DNA of 64,000 nucleotides from Xylogone sp. PMI_703. Lineage: Eukaryota; Ascomycota; Leotiomycetes. The notes below the pieces were generated by a model. That model was not told where the DNA came from, made no database searches, and saw only the letters and a list, made by a program, of their open reading frames with translations. The stretch covers positions 8,680,001 to 8,744,000 of the forward strand of contig JAJTUQ010000001.1 of assembly GCA_021399445.1 (NCBI GenBank). Direction: 5' to 3'. Of the stretch, positions 1 to 10,100 are shown in pieces (the first letter of the stretch is position 1; the number at the start of each line of letters is the position of its first letter). The position numbers and the translations under genes were made by a program.

Positions 1-3000
1 TCCTCTACATACCAACCTCAGACCAATTCGACTTTAACTCGTTCAATTGATCATCTTATCTGGCGAGTAGATGATGCCACACCCTCTACAACGATCCGTG
101 CAGCATGGTCGATGATATGCTCGCGGTACTCAAATTCTGCTGACGTGGTGTTTGGAACTGTGGTTTCAGGTCGTAAGGCGCTTGTTGAGGGAATAGAAAG
201 GATTGCCGGTCCTACGATAGCTACCATTCCAGTGAGAATTAAGCTTGACGCGGAGGGGAGCATACTGGACTTCATCATGGCGTTACAGACTCAGGCGACT
301 GAGATGATTCAATATGAACAAACAGGGTTGTCAAAAATACGCCAGATCAGCGATGAGGCGCAACTAGCCTGTCAATTCCAGACACTGGTCGTAATACAGC
401 CACCAGATCAAGACACCAATAGGTCCAGTTTATTTATTCCCGACGTTAACAGTAAGAGAGATCTATATCATACTTTCACATCTTACGCCTTGGTCATGAT
501 ATTTACATTAGAGGAGAGTGGGCTAAAGGTAGAGTTTTGCTTTGACTCCACCATAATCGAGCATACCACAATTGAGAGAATGGCAGAGCATTTTGAACAG
601 ATATTAAGGCAACTATGCTCGCAAGAGTCCGACGAGATACGCCTCTGCGATATCAACATGACAACGGATAGCGACCTCGACCAGATATGGCAATGGAACG
701 CTGAAGTCCCAGAGAAGATAGGAAAATGTATGCACCATTTGATTACTGACGTTGCTCGAACACAGCCTGATGCTATAGCTGTTTCTGCCTGGGATGGAGA
801 GCTGACATATGGCACCCTGGACCGACTGTCAACTACTATTGCTTACCACTTAGTTGAACGTGGCGTACACCGGAATATGATAGTTCCACTCTGCTTTGAG
901 AAGTCAATGTTTGCGTTGATTGCATTCTTAGGTGTTATGAAAGCAGGCGCTGCAGGGCTGTTTCTGGATCCAACAACACCTGAGTCTCGACTTCGAGTTA
1001 TTTTACAACAGGTACAGCCTACGTTGATCATATCTTCGGTCATGAACAAAGAACTCTCCGCAAAGCTAGTCACGAATATGCTAGTTCTCGGTCTCAATTC
1101 GGAGATTATGAAAATACCTACAAGTGAAGAGTCAGGCCACACGTTAGGGGAGCTACCCTATGTCGATCCCTCTGATCTCCTATATGTTGTCTTCACCAGC
1201 GGGAGCACGGGGATTCCGAAAGGTTGCCTTATACAACACTACAGCTTTTGTAGTGCTGTATATCATCAACGATCCACTCTCAGACTTAACAGTAGCTCAC
1301 GGATGTACGATTTTTCATCCTATACTTTTGATGCAGCGCACTGGAGCGCTTTCCACGTACTCGCCGCCGGTGGGACATTATGCATCCCAAGCGAAGAGGA
1401 AAGGAAAAGTCAGTTAACAGATAGTATTAGGAGATTCCGAGCAACAGATATCTTTCTTACACCATCTACTGCGCGATTGATTGACCCCACTGATATACCA
1501 ACGCTGCGGCAGATTTATGTTGGTGGAGAAAAAGTCGAGAATGATGACGTCCGCCCCTGGATGCCATATTCAAACCCCTTCATCACATACGGGCCGACCG
1601 AGTGCTCAGCAATTACATTATATTGGAGGGTCCTCTCCCCTATGCCATCACATTTCTCTATAGGGAAAGGTATAGGTGTCTCAACTTGGATAGTAGATCC
1701 ATTGTCAAGTGAACGGCTATCACCCGTTGGCATGATCGGAGAACTTTATTTGGAGGGGTCACTTGTTGGCAAAGGATATCTAGATGACGAAGAGAAGACA
1801 GCAGCTTCATTTATTGAGAGTCCATCTTGGTTGCTTAAGGGAGCACCTAACCACAAAATTCCTGGACGAGATGGTAGATTATACAAAACGGGAGATCTCG
1901 TGAAGTATGATCCCACTGATGGTAAATTGATCTTCATTGGGAGAAAGGACACGCAGGTAAAACTCAGAGGGCAAAGGATTGAACTCTCTGAGATTGAACA
2001 TCATGTTCGTCACATCCTAAGCAGTATCGTGGAAAGCCCTATGGCCATTGCAGAGGTAATCCACTCTAACGCAACAGGACGTACTATATTGGCTTTGTTT
2101 ATACAGGTCAAGCAAACTGATAGAGCAAGGTTCGATGAAATTATGAGCAATATAAATTCTAGATTACAAGAACACGTCCCATCATACATGGTTCCTGGCG
2201 CCTACATACCTATGGAATCCATCCCTTTATCAATAAGTGGGAAGACGGATCGAAAGAGCCTGCGCGATATAGGGGCCAATCTCACGCTGGATCAATTGAA
2301 TGGAGTAGTAGATAATCATGAAATTATTAAGCCACCAACTACAGAGTCAGAGCTTAACCTTCAGAAATTATGGATGCAAGTCCTCAACACCCCATTAGAC
2401 AAGATTAGCGCAGACAGTAGCTTTCTACGCCTTGGAGGTGATTCTATATCCGCAATGCAGCTCGCCGCTTTAGCTCGTCGGAGGGGCCTATCATTAACGG
2501 TTAAGAACATCCTTAAAACGCCACAGCTATCCGAAATGGCAAAGACAATGATTAACTTGGCTACAGCTGATGGAGACACAATCTCACCTTTCTCGCTTTT
2601 GAAAAGCCCTAAGAACAAGGATGCGACCATTGATTATATATCAAAACAGTGCAATGTTAAAATATCACAAATCGAAGACATCTTCCCTTGTACTGGGGTA
2701 CAGAAGTCATTACTTTCGATGACGGCAAAATCTGAAAACTCATACATAGCCAGATACTTGCTACAGCTAAAAGAGAACGTTGATATAGATCGTTTCAAAC
2801 AGGCATGGAAAGAGGTTAGCGAAACAACAGCGCCAATTCTTCGGTATCGAATAGTTGATGCGCCCGCAGAAGGCCTAGTACAAGTACAGTTAAATGAGCC
2901 GATAGAATGGGATACTTGCAATAGTATTGAGGCATACCTTAGGCGTGATCAAAGCAAACTGATGGGCCTGTCCATGCCACTTACACGCCTGGGGATCATA

Positions 3001-6000
3001 AATGATACCGAAACCAGGGAGCTTTGTTGCATTTTCACTCAACATCATGCTATATATGACGGCCATTCTTTGGATTTACTTCTTAGGGAAGTGTCGAAAA
3101 CATATGTAGGCGCTGTCGACAATGGTCCGGTTGCTCCTTTTCAGGCTTTCATTAAGCACGTTAGAAGTATAGATCAAGAAAAAGCTAGAGAGTTCTGGGT
3201 TCGTGAGTTCTTAGACTTTGAAGGAGTCCCGTTTCCAGAACTAGCAGACCAGGACTATCATCCTAAGGCTGATAGTACGGTGCGTCGTGACTTTGTAGAC
3301 TTAAAATGGGCAGACCGAGATGCCACAGCTTCGACAATTATTAGGGCAGCTTGGTCGATTGTAACAGCACGATACACAGATACCAATGATATAGTTTTCG
3401 GGGCGATGGTTACAGGGCGGCAAGCCCCCATATCTGGGATTGATCGAATTATTGCTCCTCTCATTGCCGCTGTTCCCGTGCGAGTCAAATTCGATCCAGA
3501 ACAGAGTGTTGATGATCTTCTAAGTGCCATTCAGAAACAGTCAATCGATATGATAGAATACGAACATACCGAGCTCCTCGATATTCGTCGTATTAATGCG
3601 GATACTGATCGTGGCAGCCGTTTCAATACGTTGATAGTCGTCCAGCCTGCAAGTCAGGGTAGTTATATGAGCCACAGCGACGGTCCATTCCAATATCAAT
3701 CGCAAATAAGATCCGCTACTAAGGACCTTGATGACTTCAATCCAAATGCTGTCATGATTATGTGTCAATTGATAGAAAATAATGATCTCCGTTTTGAAAT
3801 CAGTTTTGATTCCAGAGTGATTGACGTGCTACAAATGGAACGCATCGCCTCTCAGTTTGAACACGTTTTACGCCAAATTTGCGCCTCAAGCTCTCAGAGG
3901 GTTGGTGCAATTGACACAATCAGTGCACAAGACATTGCAGAGCTCTGGAAATGGAACGCATCTGTTCCTACAGCGGTCCACAAATGTGTTCACGATCTAA
4001 TTGACGATGTCATAGCACGGAGTCCCGGTGAGCCTGCAGTATGTGCATGGGATGGCTCTCTATCGTATGCTGAACTAGACAACCTCTCGACTCGTTTGGC
4101 ATTACAGCTGGCTGGCCTCGGAGCTGGACGTGGGATGATAATCCCTCTCTGCTTTGAAAAATCAATGTGGTATCCAGTCGCCGCTCTGGCAGTCATGAAG
4201 GCTGGAGCAGCTTGTGTAGCCATGGACTCGACCCAGCCAGAAGGCCGTCTGGAATCTATCGTCAAGCAGATAAATCCAAAGCTAGTTCTTTCATCCAGTA
4301 CCAACGAGATCCTAGCAAGTCGAATATCTAACAATGCTAAAGTGGTTATCGTCGACCGAGCACATCTCGTAGAATCACCCATAAATCTAGTTGCAGTCAC
4401 CTTGCCTACAGTTCAACCATCGGATCTACTATATGTTGTCTTCACCAGCGGTTCAACAGGTGTTCCGAAAGGTGTCATGACAACACACGAGAACTTTGCA
4501 TCTGCAGCTACACATCAGGCAGAGGCGCTGAATATCAAACCGGGTACTCGAGTCTATGATTTTGTCTCATATAATTTCGACGTCTCGTGGTCAAACCTAC
4601 TGCAAACCTTGATTTGCGGAGCCTGCCTTTGTATTCCATCAGAGTGGGAGCGAAAAAATGACATTCCCGGCTCCCTCAATCGAATGAATTGCGACTATGT
4701 GTATTTTACACCTTCTGTAGCTCGTTCACTAGAGTCGTCAACAATGCCAGGAATCAGGACCCTGGCAATGGGAGGTGAGCCTATTCAAAGCGTGGAGGTT
4801 TCGCGCTGGACACAAGCAGAGACCGTCATCGGAATTTATGGCCCAGCTGAGTGCGCTCAAGCTCTCTCATTTGTGCGACTTAGTACCAAAACACAAAATG
4901 GTTATGTAGGACACTCATTTGGCGCAAACACTTGGCTAGTACAGCCTGGCCACCCCGATCGCCTTGCACCAATTGGGGCGGTTGGTGAGCTGTTGATAGA
5001 GGGTCCAACAGTTAGCAAAGGATATTTCGGTGATCCAGACAAGACCAAGGCAGCGTATATCAGAGATCCGGCGTGGCTTCCGAGAGGCGCGCCTAGGCAT
5101 CTGGGTAGATATGGGATACTTTACAAAACGGGTGATCTCCTGCGTTACAATTCCGATGGATCACTGGGCTTCATAGGCCGTAAAGACGGGATGATTAAAT
5201 TGCGTGGTCAACGTATTGAACTTGGAGAAGTTGAGTACCATGTTCGTGCGTCTCTGTCCGATCCAGGTTTATGTAACGACATCGCTGCCGAAATTATTAC
5301 ACCACAAAATAGCACCAGCCCAATTCTTGCTGTGTTTATAGCTCTGTCTCAGCTCCGTGGTCTGGAATCAGAAGATGTTATCCACGCCAGACTGATGCAA
5401 GTCGTAGATGGGCTGGACGATAAACTATCGGAGCGTGTACCCCAATATATGATCCCTGGAGCTTACATCCATATTGACAAGATCCCAATGACAACCACTA
5501 ACAAGACAGACAGAAGGGCATTGCGAGAACTCGGAAAGCTACAGACATTAGAGCGGCTCGCGGAGTTGAACACTCATGGCAAGGAGCGTCGTGCACCATC
5601 TACATTGATGGAGAAACGCTTGCAAGCTTTATGGTCTTCTGTTCTAAGTATCGATATCAATAGCATAAGTGCTGACAGCAGCTTCATGAGAATTGGGGGG
5701 GAATCTATTGCTGCTATGCGACTAGTATCAACAGCTCGTGAACAACAGCTATCGCTCACGGTTGCTGATATTTTCAGGGCTCCTCGTCTGTCTCAATTAG
5801 CAATGCTGGTCAAGGAGGTTACAACAGAGGAATATCCGAAGCCACAGCTACCATTCTCATTGCTGCAGACAAACGGTCCGGAAACCTTCCTTCAGAATTT
5901 TGTGAAACCTGTCATCGACGGTGATATTGGGTCAGTCATTGATGTGGTTCCTGCAACAGATTTCCAAGAGCGTGCAATTCTCGATGCGCTTCAAGATCCA

Positions 6001-7146
6001 CCAAGCAGATATCCCCACTGGATTTTTGACCTACCTACTGGTGTGGACTTCTCAAGGTTGCAGAGAGCATGCGAATCCCTTGTGAAACACTTCGATATCT
6101 TACACACCATCTTTATCCAAGCCAGAGGTAAATTCTGGCAAGTCTTGTTATCCAACTTCAAACCCGTATATGATAATTTTGAAACCGATACCGGGGATAT
6201 CAAGACTTTCACCGATACGCTTTGCGCAGAGGATCTTCAGCGGCCACGAATACTAGGCCGCTCATTCATCCGCTTCATGGCAGTTAAGCACAAATTTGGA
6301 CAGCATAAGCTCGTATTCAGGATTTCACATGCTCAGTTCGATGGGTATAGCTGGGACTTGGTTCTTAAAACACTATCAGCCATTTATAGCCAGGAGCACC
6401 TACCTACTATACCGGCGTTTAGTCAATATATTGCATTTAGCGACCAGAAAAAGAATGAGAGCTTAAATTACTGGACATCCAGATTACAAGGATCGTTATT
6501 CCCAAGCTGGGGTTTGAGCGATTCTTCCGAACGGCAATACAGCACATCGGACCGGCTCACAATGAAAGAAACTATAGAAATGCCTAATATGCACTTCCTC
6601 GATGGTACCTCTCCAGCAACCATTTTCCACGCCGCTTGTGCTATTGCACTATCTCGTCAATTCCGGCAAACAGAAGTAGTCTTCGGTCGTCTGGTCACAG
6701 GCCGCTCAATGCTTCCCAGCAGTCTCCAAAACGTAGTTGGGCCTACAATGACAGAAGTTCCCATAAGAGTGAGGGTGGAAACAGATAACACTATCAGCAG
6801 TATTGCACTGAAGCTCCAGAGTCAATTTATCGAAGATTCGATGCATGAAGCAACCGGGATGGTTGAGATTATTAGGAACTGCACTGAATGGCCAGAGGAA
6901 GCACGGGATTTTGGGTGGAGAACGTCATTTCAACAGGAGGAAGCAGACAGCTTCACGTTCCTAGGTTCACATAGTAAGATCTCATTTTACGAGAGGGACC
7001 TACTGCCGCGTTCACGTCCGGAGGTTTATGCAACACCTCGAGAAGGAAAGCTGGATTTAGAGTTTGAGGGGAACAGAAGACTTATTAGTGAGGATACGGC
7101 GCGGGAGTTCTTGGCTAGGCTTCGGGGTCTCCTACGGGCCGATTAG
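1..7146 (+). CDS. Non-ribosomal peptide synthetase, 3' part (C-A-T-C-A-T-C)
   Basis: The frame is open from base 1 to the TAG at 7144-7146 (2381 residues), so the gene starts outside the window. Domains, numbered on the visible part: second half of a condensation domain (1-200, VVFGTVVSGR); adenylation 1 (about 240-767, FTSGSTGIPKG, YGPTEC, LYKTGD, LRGQRIELSEIE, GKTDRKSL); thiolation 1 (LGGDS, Ser about 815); condensation 2 (about 880-1320, HHAIYDG); adenylation 2 (about 1330-1847, FTSGSTGVPKG, YGPAEC, LYKTGD); thiolation 2 (IGGES, Ser about 1902); terminal condensation domain (about 1955-2381, SHAQFDG followed 14 residues after the Asp by Tyr). There is no thioesterase or reductase. In fungi a terminal C domain with SHxxxD-x14-Y usually releases the peptide by cyclisation. 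No intron is needed. At least one more module must lie upstream. The product cannot be told from sequence. Confidence 0.95.
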   Translation, partial: SSTYQPQTNSTLTRSIDHLIWRVDDATPSTTIRAAWSMICSRYSNSADVVFGTVVSGRKALVEGIERIAGPTIATIPVRIKLDAEGSILDFIMALQTQATEMIQYEQTGLSKIRQISDEAQLACQFQTLVVIQPPDQDTNRSSLFIPDVNSKRDLYHTFTSYALVMIFTLEESGLKVEFCFDSTIIEHTTIERMAEHFEQILRQLCSQESDEIRLCDINMTTDSDLDQIWQWNAEVPEKIGKCMHHLITDVARTQPDAIAVSAWDGELTYGTLDRLSTTIAYHLVERGVHRNMIVPLCFEKSMFALIAFLGVMKAGAAGLFLDPTTPESRLRVILQQVQPTLIISSVMNKELSAKLVTNMLVLGLNSEIMKIPTSEESGHTLGELPYVDPSDLLYVVFTSGSTGIPKGCLIQHYSFCSAVYHQRSTLRLNSSSRMYDFSSYTFDAAHWSAFHVLAAGGTLCIPSEEERKSQLTDSIRRFRATDIFLTPSTARLIDPTDIPTLRQIYVGGEKVENDDVRPWMPYSNPFITYGPTECSAITLYWRVLSPMPSHFSIGKGIGVSTWIVDPLSSERLSPVGMIGELYLEGSLVGKGYLDDEEKTAASFIESPSWLLKGAPNHKIPGRDGRLYKTGDLVKYDPTDGKLIFIGRKDTQVKLRGQRIELSEIEHHVRHILSSIVESPMAIAEVIHSNATGRTILALFIQVKQTDRARFDEIMSNINSRLQEHVPSYMVPGAYIPMESIPLSISGKTDRKSLRDIGANLTLDQLNGVVDNHEIIKPPTTESELNLQKLWMQVLNTPLDKISADSSFLRLGGDSISAMQLAALARRRGLSLTVKNILKTPQLSEMAKTMINLATADGDTISPFSLLKSPKNKDATIDYISKQCNVKISQIEDIFPCTGVQKSLLSMTAKSENSYIARYLLQLKENVDIDRFKQAWKEVSETTAPILRYRIVDAPAEGLVQVQLNEPIEWDTCNSIEAYLRRDQSKLMGLSMPLTRLGIINDTETRELCCIFTQHHAIYDGHSLDLLLREVSKTYVGAVDNGPVAPFQAFIKHVRSIDQEKAREFWVREFLDFEGVPFPELADQDYHPKADSTVRRDFVDLKWADRDATASTIIRAAWSIVTARYTDTNDIVFGAMVTGRQAPISGIDRIIAPLIAAVPVRVKFDPEQSVDDLLSAIQKQSIDMIEYEHTELLDIRRINADTDRGSRFNTLIVVQPASQGSYMSHSDGPFQYQSQIRSATKDLDDFNPNAVMIMCQLIENNDLRFEISFDSRVIDVLQMERIASQFEHVLRQICASSSQRVGAIDTISAQDIAELWKWNASVPTAVHKCVHDLIDDVIARSPGEPAVCAWDGSLSYAELDNLSTRLALQLAGLGAGRGMIIPLCFEKSMWYPVAALAVMKAGAACVAMDSTQPEGRLESIVKQINPKLVLSSSTNEILASRISNNAKVVIVDRAHLVESPINLVAVTLPTVQPSDLLYVVFTSGSTGVPKGVMTTHENFASAATHQAEALNIKPGTRVYDFVSYNFDVSWSNLLQTLICGACLCIPSEWERKNDIPGSLNRMNCDYVYFTPSVARSLESSTMPGIRTLAMGGEPIQSVEVSRWTQAETVIGIYGPAECAQALSFVRLSTKTQNGYVGHSFGANTWLVQPGHPDRLAPIGAVGELLIEGPTVSKGYFGDPDKTKAAYIRDPAWLPRGAPRHLGRYGILYKTGDLLRYNSDGSLGFIGRKDGMIKLRGQRIELGEVEYHVRASLSDPGLCNDIAAEIITPQNSTSPILAVFIALSQLRGLESEDVIHARLMQVVDGLDDKLSERVPQYMIPGAYIHIDKIPMTTTNKTDRRALRELGKLQTLERLAELNTHGKERRAPSTLMEKRLQALWSSVLSIDINSISADSSFMRIGGESIAAMRLVSTAREQQLSLTVADIFRAPRLSQLAMLVKEVTTEEYPKPQLPFSLLQTNGPETFLQNFVKPVIDGDIGSVIDVVPATDFQERAILDALQDPPSRYPHWIFDLPTGVDFSRLQRACESLVKHFDILHTIFIQARGKFWQVLLSNFKPVYDNFETDTGDIKTFTDTLCAEDLQRPRILGRSFIRFMAVKHKFGQHKLVFRISHAQFDGYSWDLVLKTLSAIYSQEHLPTIPAFSQYIAFSDQKKNESLNYWTSRLQGSLFPSWGLSDSSERQYSTSDRLTMKETIEMPNMHFLDGTSPATIFHAACAIALSRQFRQTEVVFGRLVTGRSMLPSSLQNVVGPTMTEVPIRVRVETDNTISSIALKLQSQFIEDSMHEATGMVEIIRNCTEWPEEARDFGWRTSFQQEEADSFTFLGSHSKISFYERDLLPRSRPEVYATPREGKLDLEFEGNRRLISEDTAREFLARLRGLLRAD

Positions 7147-10100
7147 TCTAGAATTGTAAGTAAAGATTAGTTTGCCCCAGTAGCACTGATATTGCGGGTT
7201 TCGGAAATCCGATCGCTTAGGTACATCTTGAGCTATAAGTGCTGCATTTCTTTAAGATGACAAGTAATACACGCTGATAAAGTAGATCACTTGTCCCCTA
7301 CCAAGGACTTGGCACCTTGCAAAAGAGGAAGATATGAGAGCAGTGGCTCCAATTATAGTGCACTATATAAATCCGCACTTGAGAGCTTCAAAGTATAATT
7401 GCCGTGTAATATTTTAAGATCTGCTTGGTAGAACGGGTTTACGAATAATATGAAAGCCTGCAATCGGCTATTATAGATAAAACTCAATGTAGATAAAATC
7501 GAATTTGAAGCAATGAAAAAAGTTATCAACGGCGTGAAGCGAAACCTCATGGTTTAGTCTGGGCTTTTTACTGTAACCCCTTTACCACAAATAGTTACAG
7601 TGAGCGACGCTGAGGTTCCACAGTAACTACTACAGCGAGTGCAGTCCACAGGAGGAGGCTGTACTCCATATGACCCCATGGATGCGCTAACTATACTATG
7701 TCCGGTGAAGGCATAGCGACTTCATTTCAGATTTTGTGGGATCAGGTGAGGGCTACTAAGGATGGCGAAGGGAAGCGCGGTGCATGCTGATCTTGGCCTC
7801 CAGAAAGCAAGCAAATTCACCTTTCTGCTACTTTGTGTGACTCGCAGATGATTTATTCTCTGAGAAACTTCATACACATGCAATATTCACTACATATAGC
7901 TTGGTGCCCATGGAAGATGGTAGTGAATAAGCTCACTCTTGCATACAAAACTCTCGAAACTGACCCTCCAAGATTCTTTTTCCCAACAGATACAAACCAT
8001 CGGCACAAATCTTGTATAGTTCTGACACAAACCTAGAACAACCGCCATTATGTTGGAAAGGAATATGTGTCTCTGACAACACCATGGCGAGTCGACGAAT
8101 TTGACGAGATCTTGCGTCAGAACTATATCTTGTGCCCACAAGCGCATCATGATGTGGAATAATTCCATCCTATGTGTCATCACCAAAATTCTGCAACCTG
8201 AAGGGAAATGTTTCGACATGGATAGTAGACCAGGATGATCATCACCTCACGGACATCCAGTATAGCAAGGCTGTCCACTGACAGCTCTACTTTATGTTGG
8301 AAAATCCCGAGCTCTCGATTCGAGTGATTTTCTGCAGGCGCATTCAACATGTCTCCATTGACAAATCCCATTATTATCAAGACCAATGGCACCTCTATAA
8401 CCATAACGACAGACACCGACCTATTTCTCAACACCGATGAAGAACACTTTGAGGAGAAGTACCATAGCAGTGGTAATTACGAAGACTCCGATGAATCTGA
8501 CATATCGTCCATGGGGATAAAAGAAGTGATGTGCTGAGAAAGACAATATATCCGACTATACTATCTACTGCTGGTGCTGTCTTACGATTAGATTATGATT
8601 ACCCTGACTCTGACGGTGTGCCCTACTCCGAGAAGATACGAAGCGGTCTAGGATATGCTGATTTTAATGGAAATCTGGTGTCGTGAGAGTGCAGAAACCG
8701 AAAGACTCAACAGATCAGCAGGCTAACATATTAACATGATGGCCGAAGTCCCTTCAAACATTCAAGAAGGTATGAGCAGAGCCCGAACCTAAAGCAAACA
8801 GTCCAAAAAGTATCGCTTCCCGAAGCATTGTTATGCATTTGCGTACGAGATCAGCTAGAAGGTGTAACGACAAGGCCCAGTTACGTTAAGAGTCGAACAT
8901 GAGTTGCGCGAAGGATCTCGCCGGTAAGGATGGCTTCCGCATAGCCAGCTACTAGAAGTGTTATGGGTACAAAGGGAACGGCTTTTGATTTAGAGACCAG
9001 AAAGCGATTTGTATTCAATTTTAAATTTTTTTTTTTTTTGTATTCCAAATTCATTGTGGTTATTCTCAATAGATCGTGCAATTTACCGGACAGTGCCATT
9101 GGTACGTCATTCGCACAATTTTCTCGGAATATTGTCTTCAAAAGAATCATTGACGAGTACGTTTTTTATTTCTAGTAATTTATAAATTTTTCTTGTAAGG
9201 CTTTCCCGCGGGTTGAAGAATATTATGTAACATTTCCCCATTCAGCGCTTCCTCTTCCAACCAAGCAATAATTCTACGTCATAGTATTGAAAGTTGAATC
9301 GTATAGAACATCAAGTTGAGATGATAGGTCTAATACTTATATAGTATAGGTAACCGCCTCAGGAGTTGCATTCGAGGAAGGAAACCCCGGATCCGTCTTC
9401 TTTTGTGATATATCGCGAAAAATGTTGTGATAATTGTAGTATATGTTGTCCGTCTGGCTCAATCTTGGCTCACAGACACGTCCTAGAGTGCCGTAGGTTC
9501 GTGGGCCCAAGCCCAACTCTCAGGTACCGAACGAACTGTATTCCAAATCTGTATTCTGCGCAGGAATACTCCTTTCCAGCAGACCGACCGTATCCCCCAA
9601 ACGCCTCTCTTTATCCTCTGGGTATCCGAACTTGGCAAATTTGAACCATGTCGTTACCAGGAACTATGCGCTGGGATGTCCTTGATTAGCAAGATGTGTG
9701 ACGATCCTGATCACATCTTTACACCACTCATGTTCAACTCTGGGAGTAGCTAGTCTTCTGGCTGGTTTCGTAGGACATCTTCTTGGGCGATTTCAACATA
9801 TATGAGAGCATCCCGAGTCTAGTCTAGCTAAGATTCTGGATTTGTGAAGAAAACAACTGAGCTCGTTGGTCTGCAGTAGGCGTGGTCAGCTAGGAAAAAT
9901 ATATCATATTAAAAGGGGATGTACAAAGACGGTTCTCCGCTCCGCAAGTCAGAGTTATCCAGCTGTGGGCGGGAAATGGAGAGGAAGTATGGTATTGGCA
10001 TGAATCCAACCGACAGACGGCTCCTGAAATATGGTGCCACTCGAGAGCTTGGAGGGGCAGTGTGCTGTACGCGCTGGACTGGTAGGCCTGTGCCTCCTGC

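Noticed and set aside
8349..8688. Two overlapping frames with protein-like runs (DSDESDISS; LDYDYPDSDGVPYSEK)
   Set aside because: Short, one has no start codon, no plausible intron joins them and no family resemblance.
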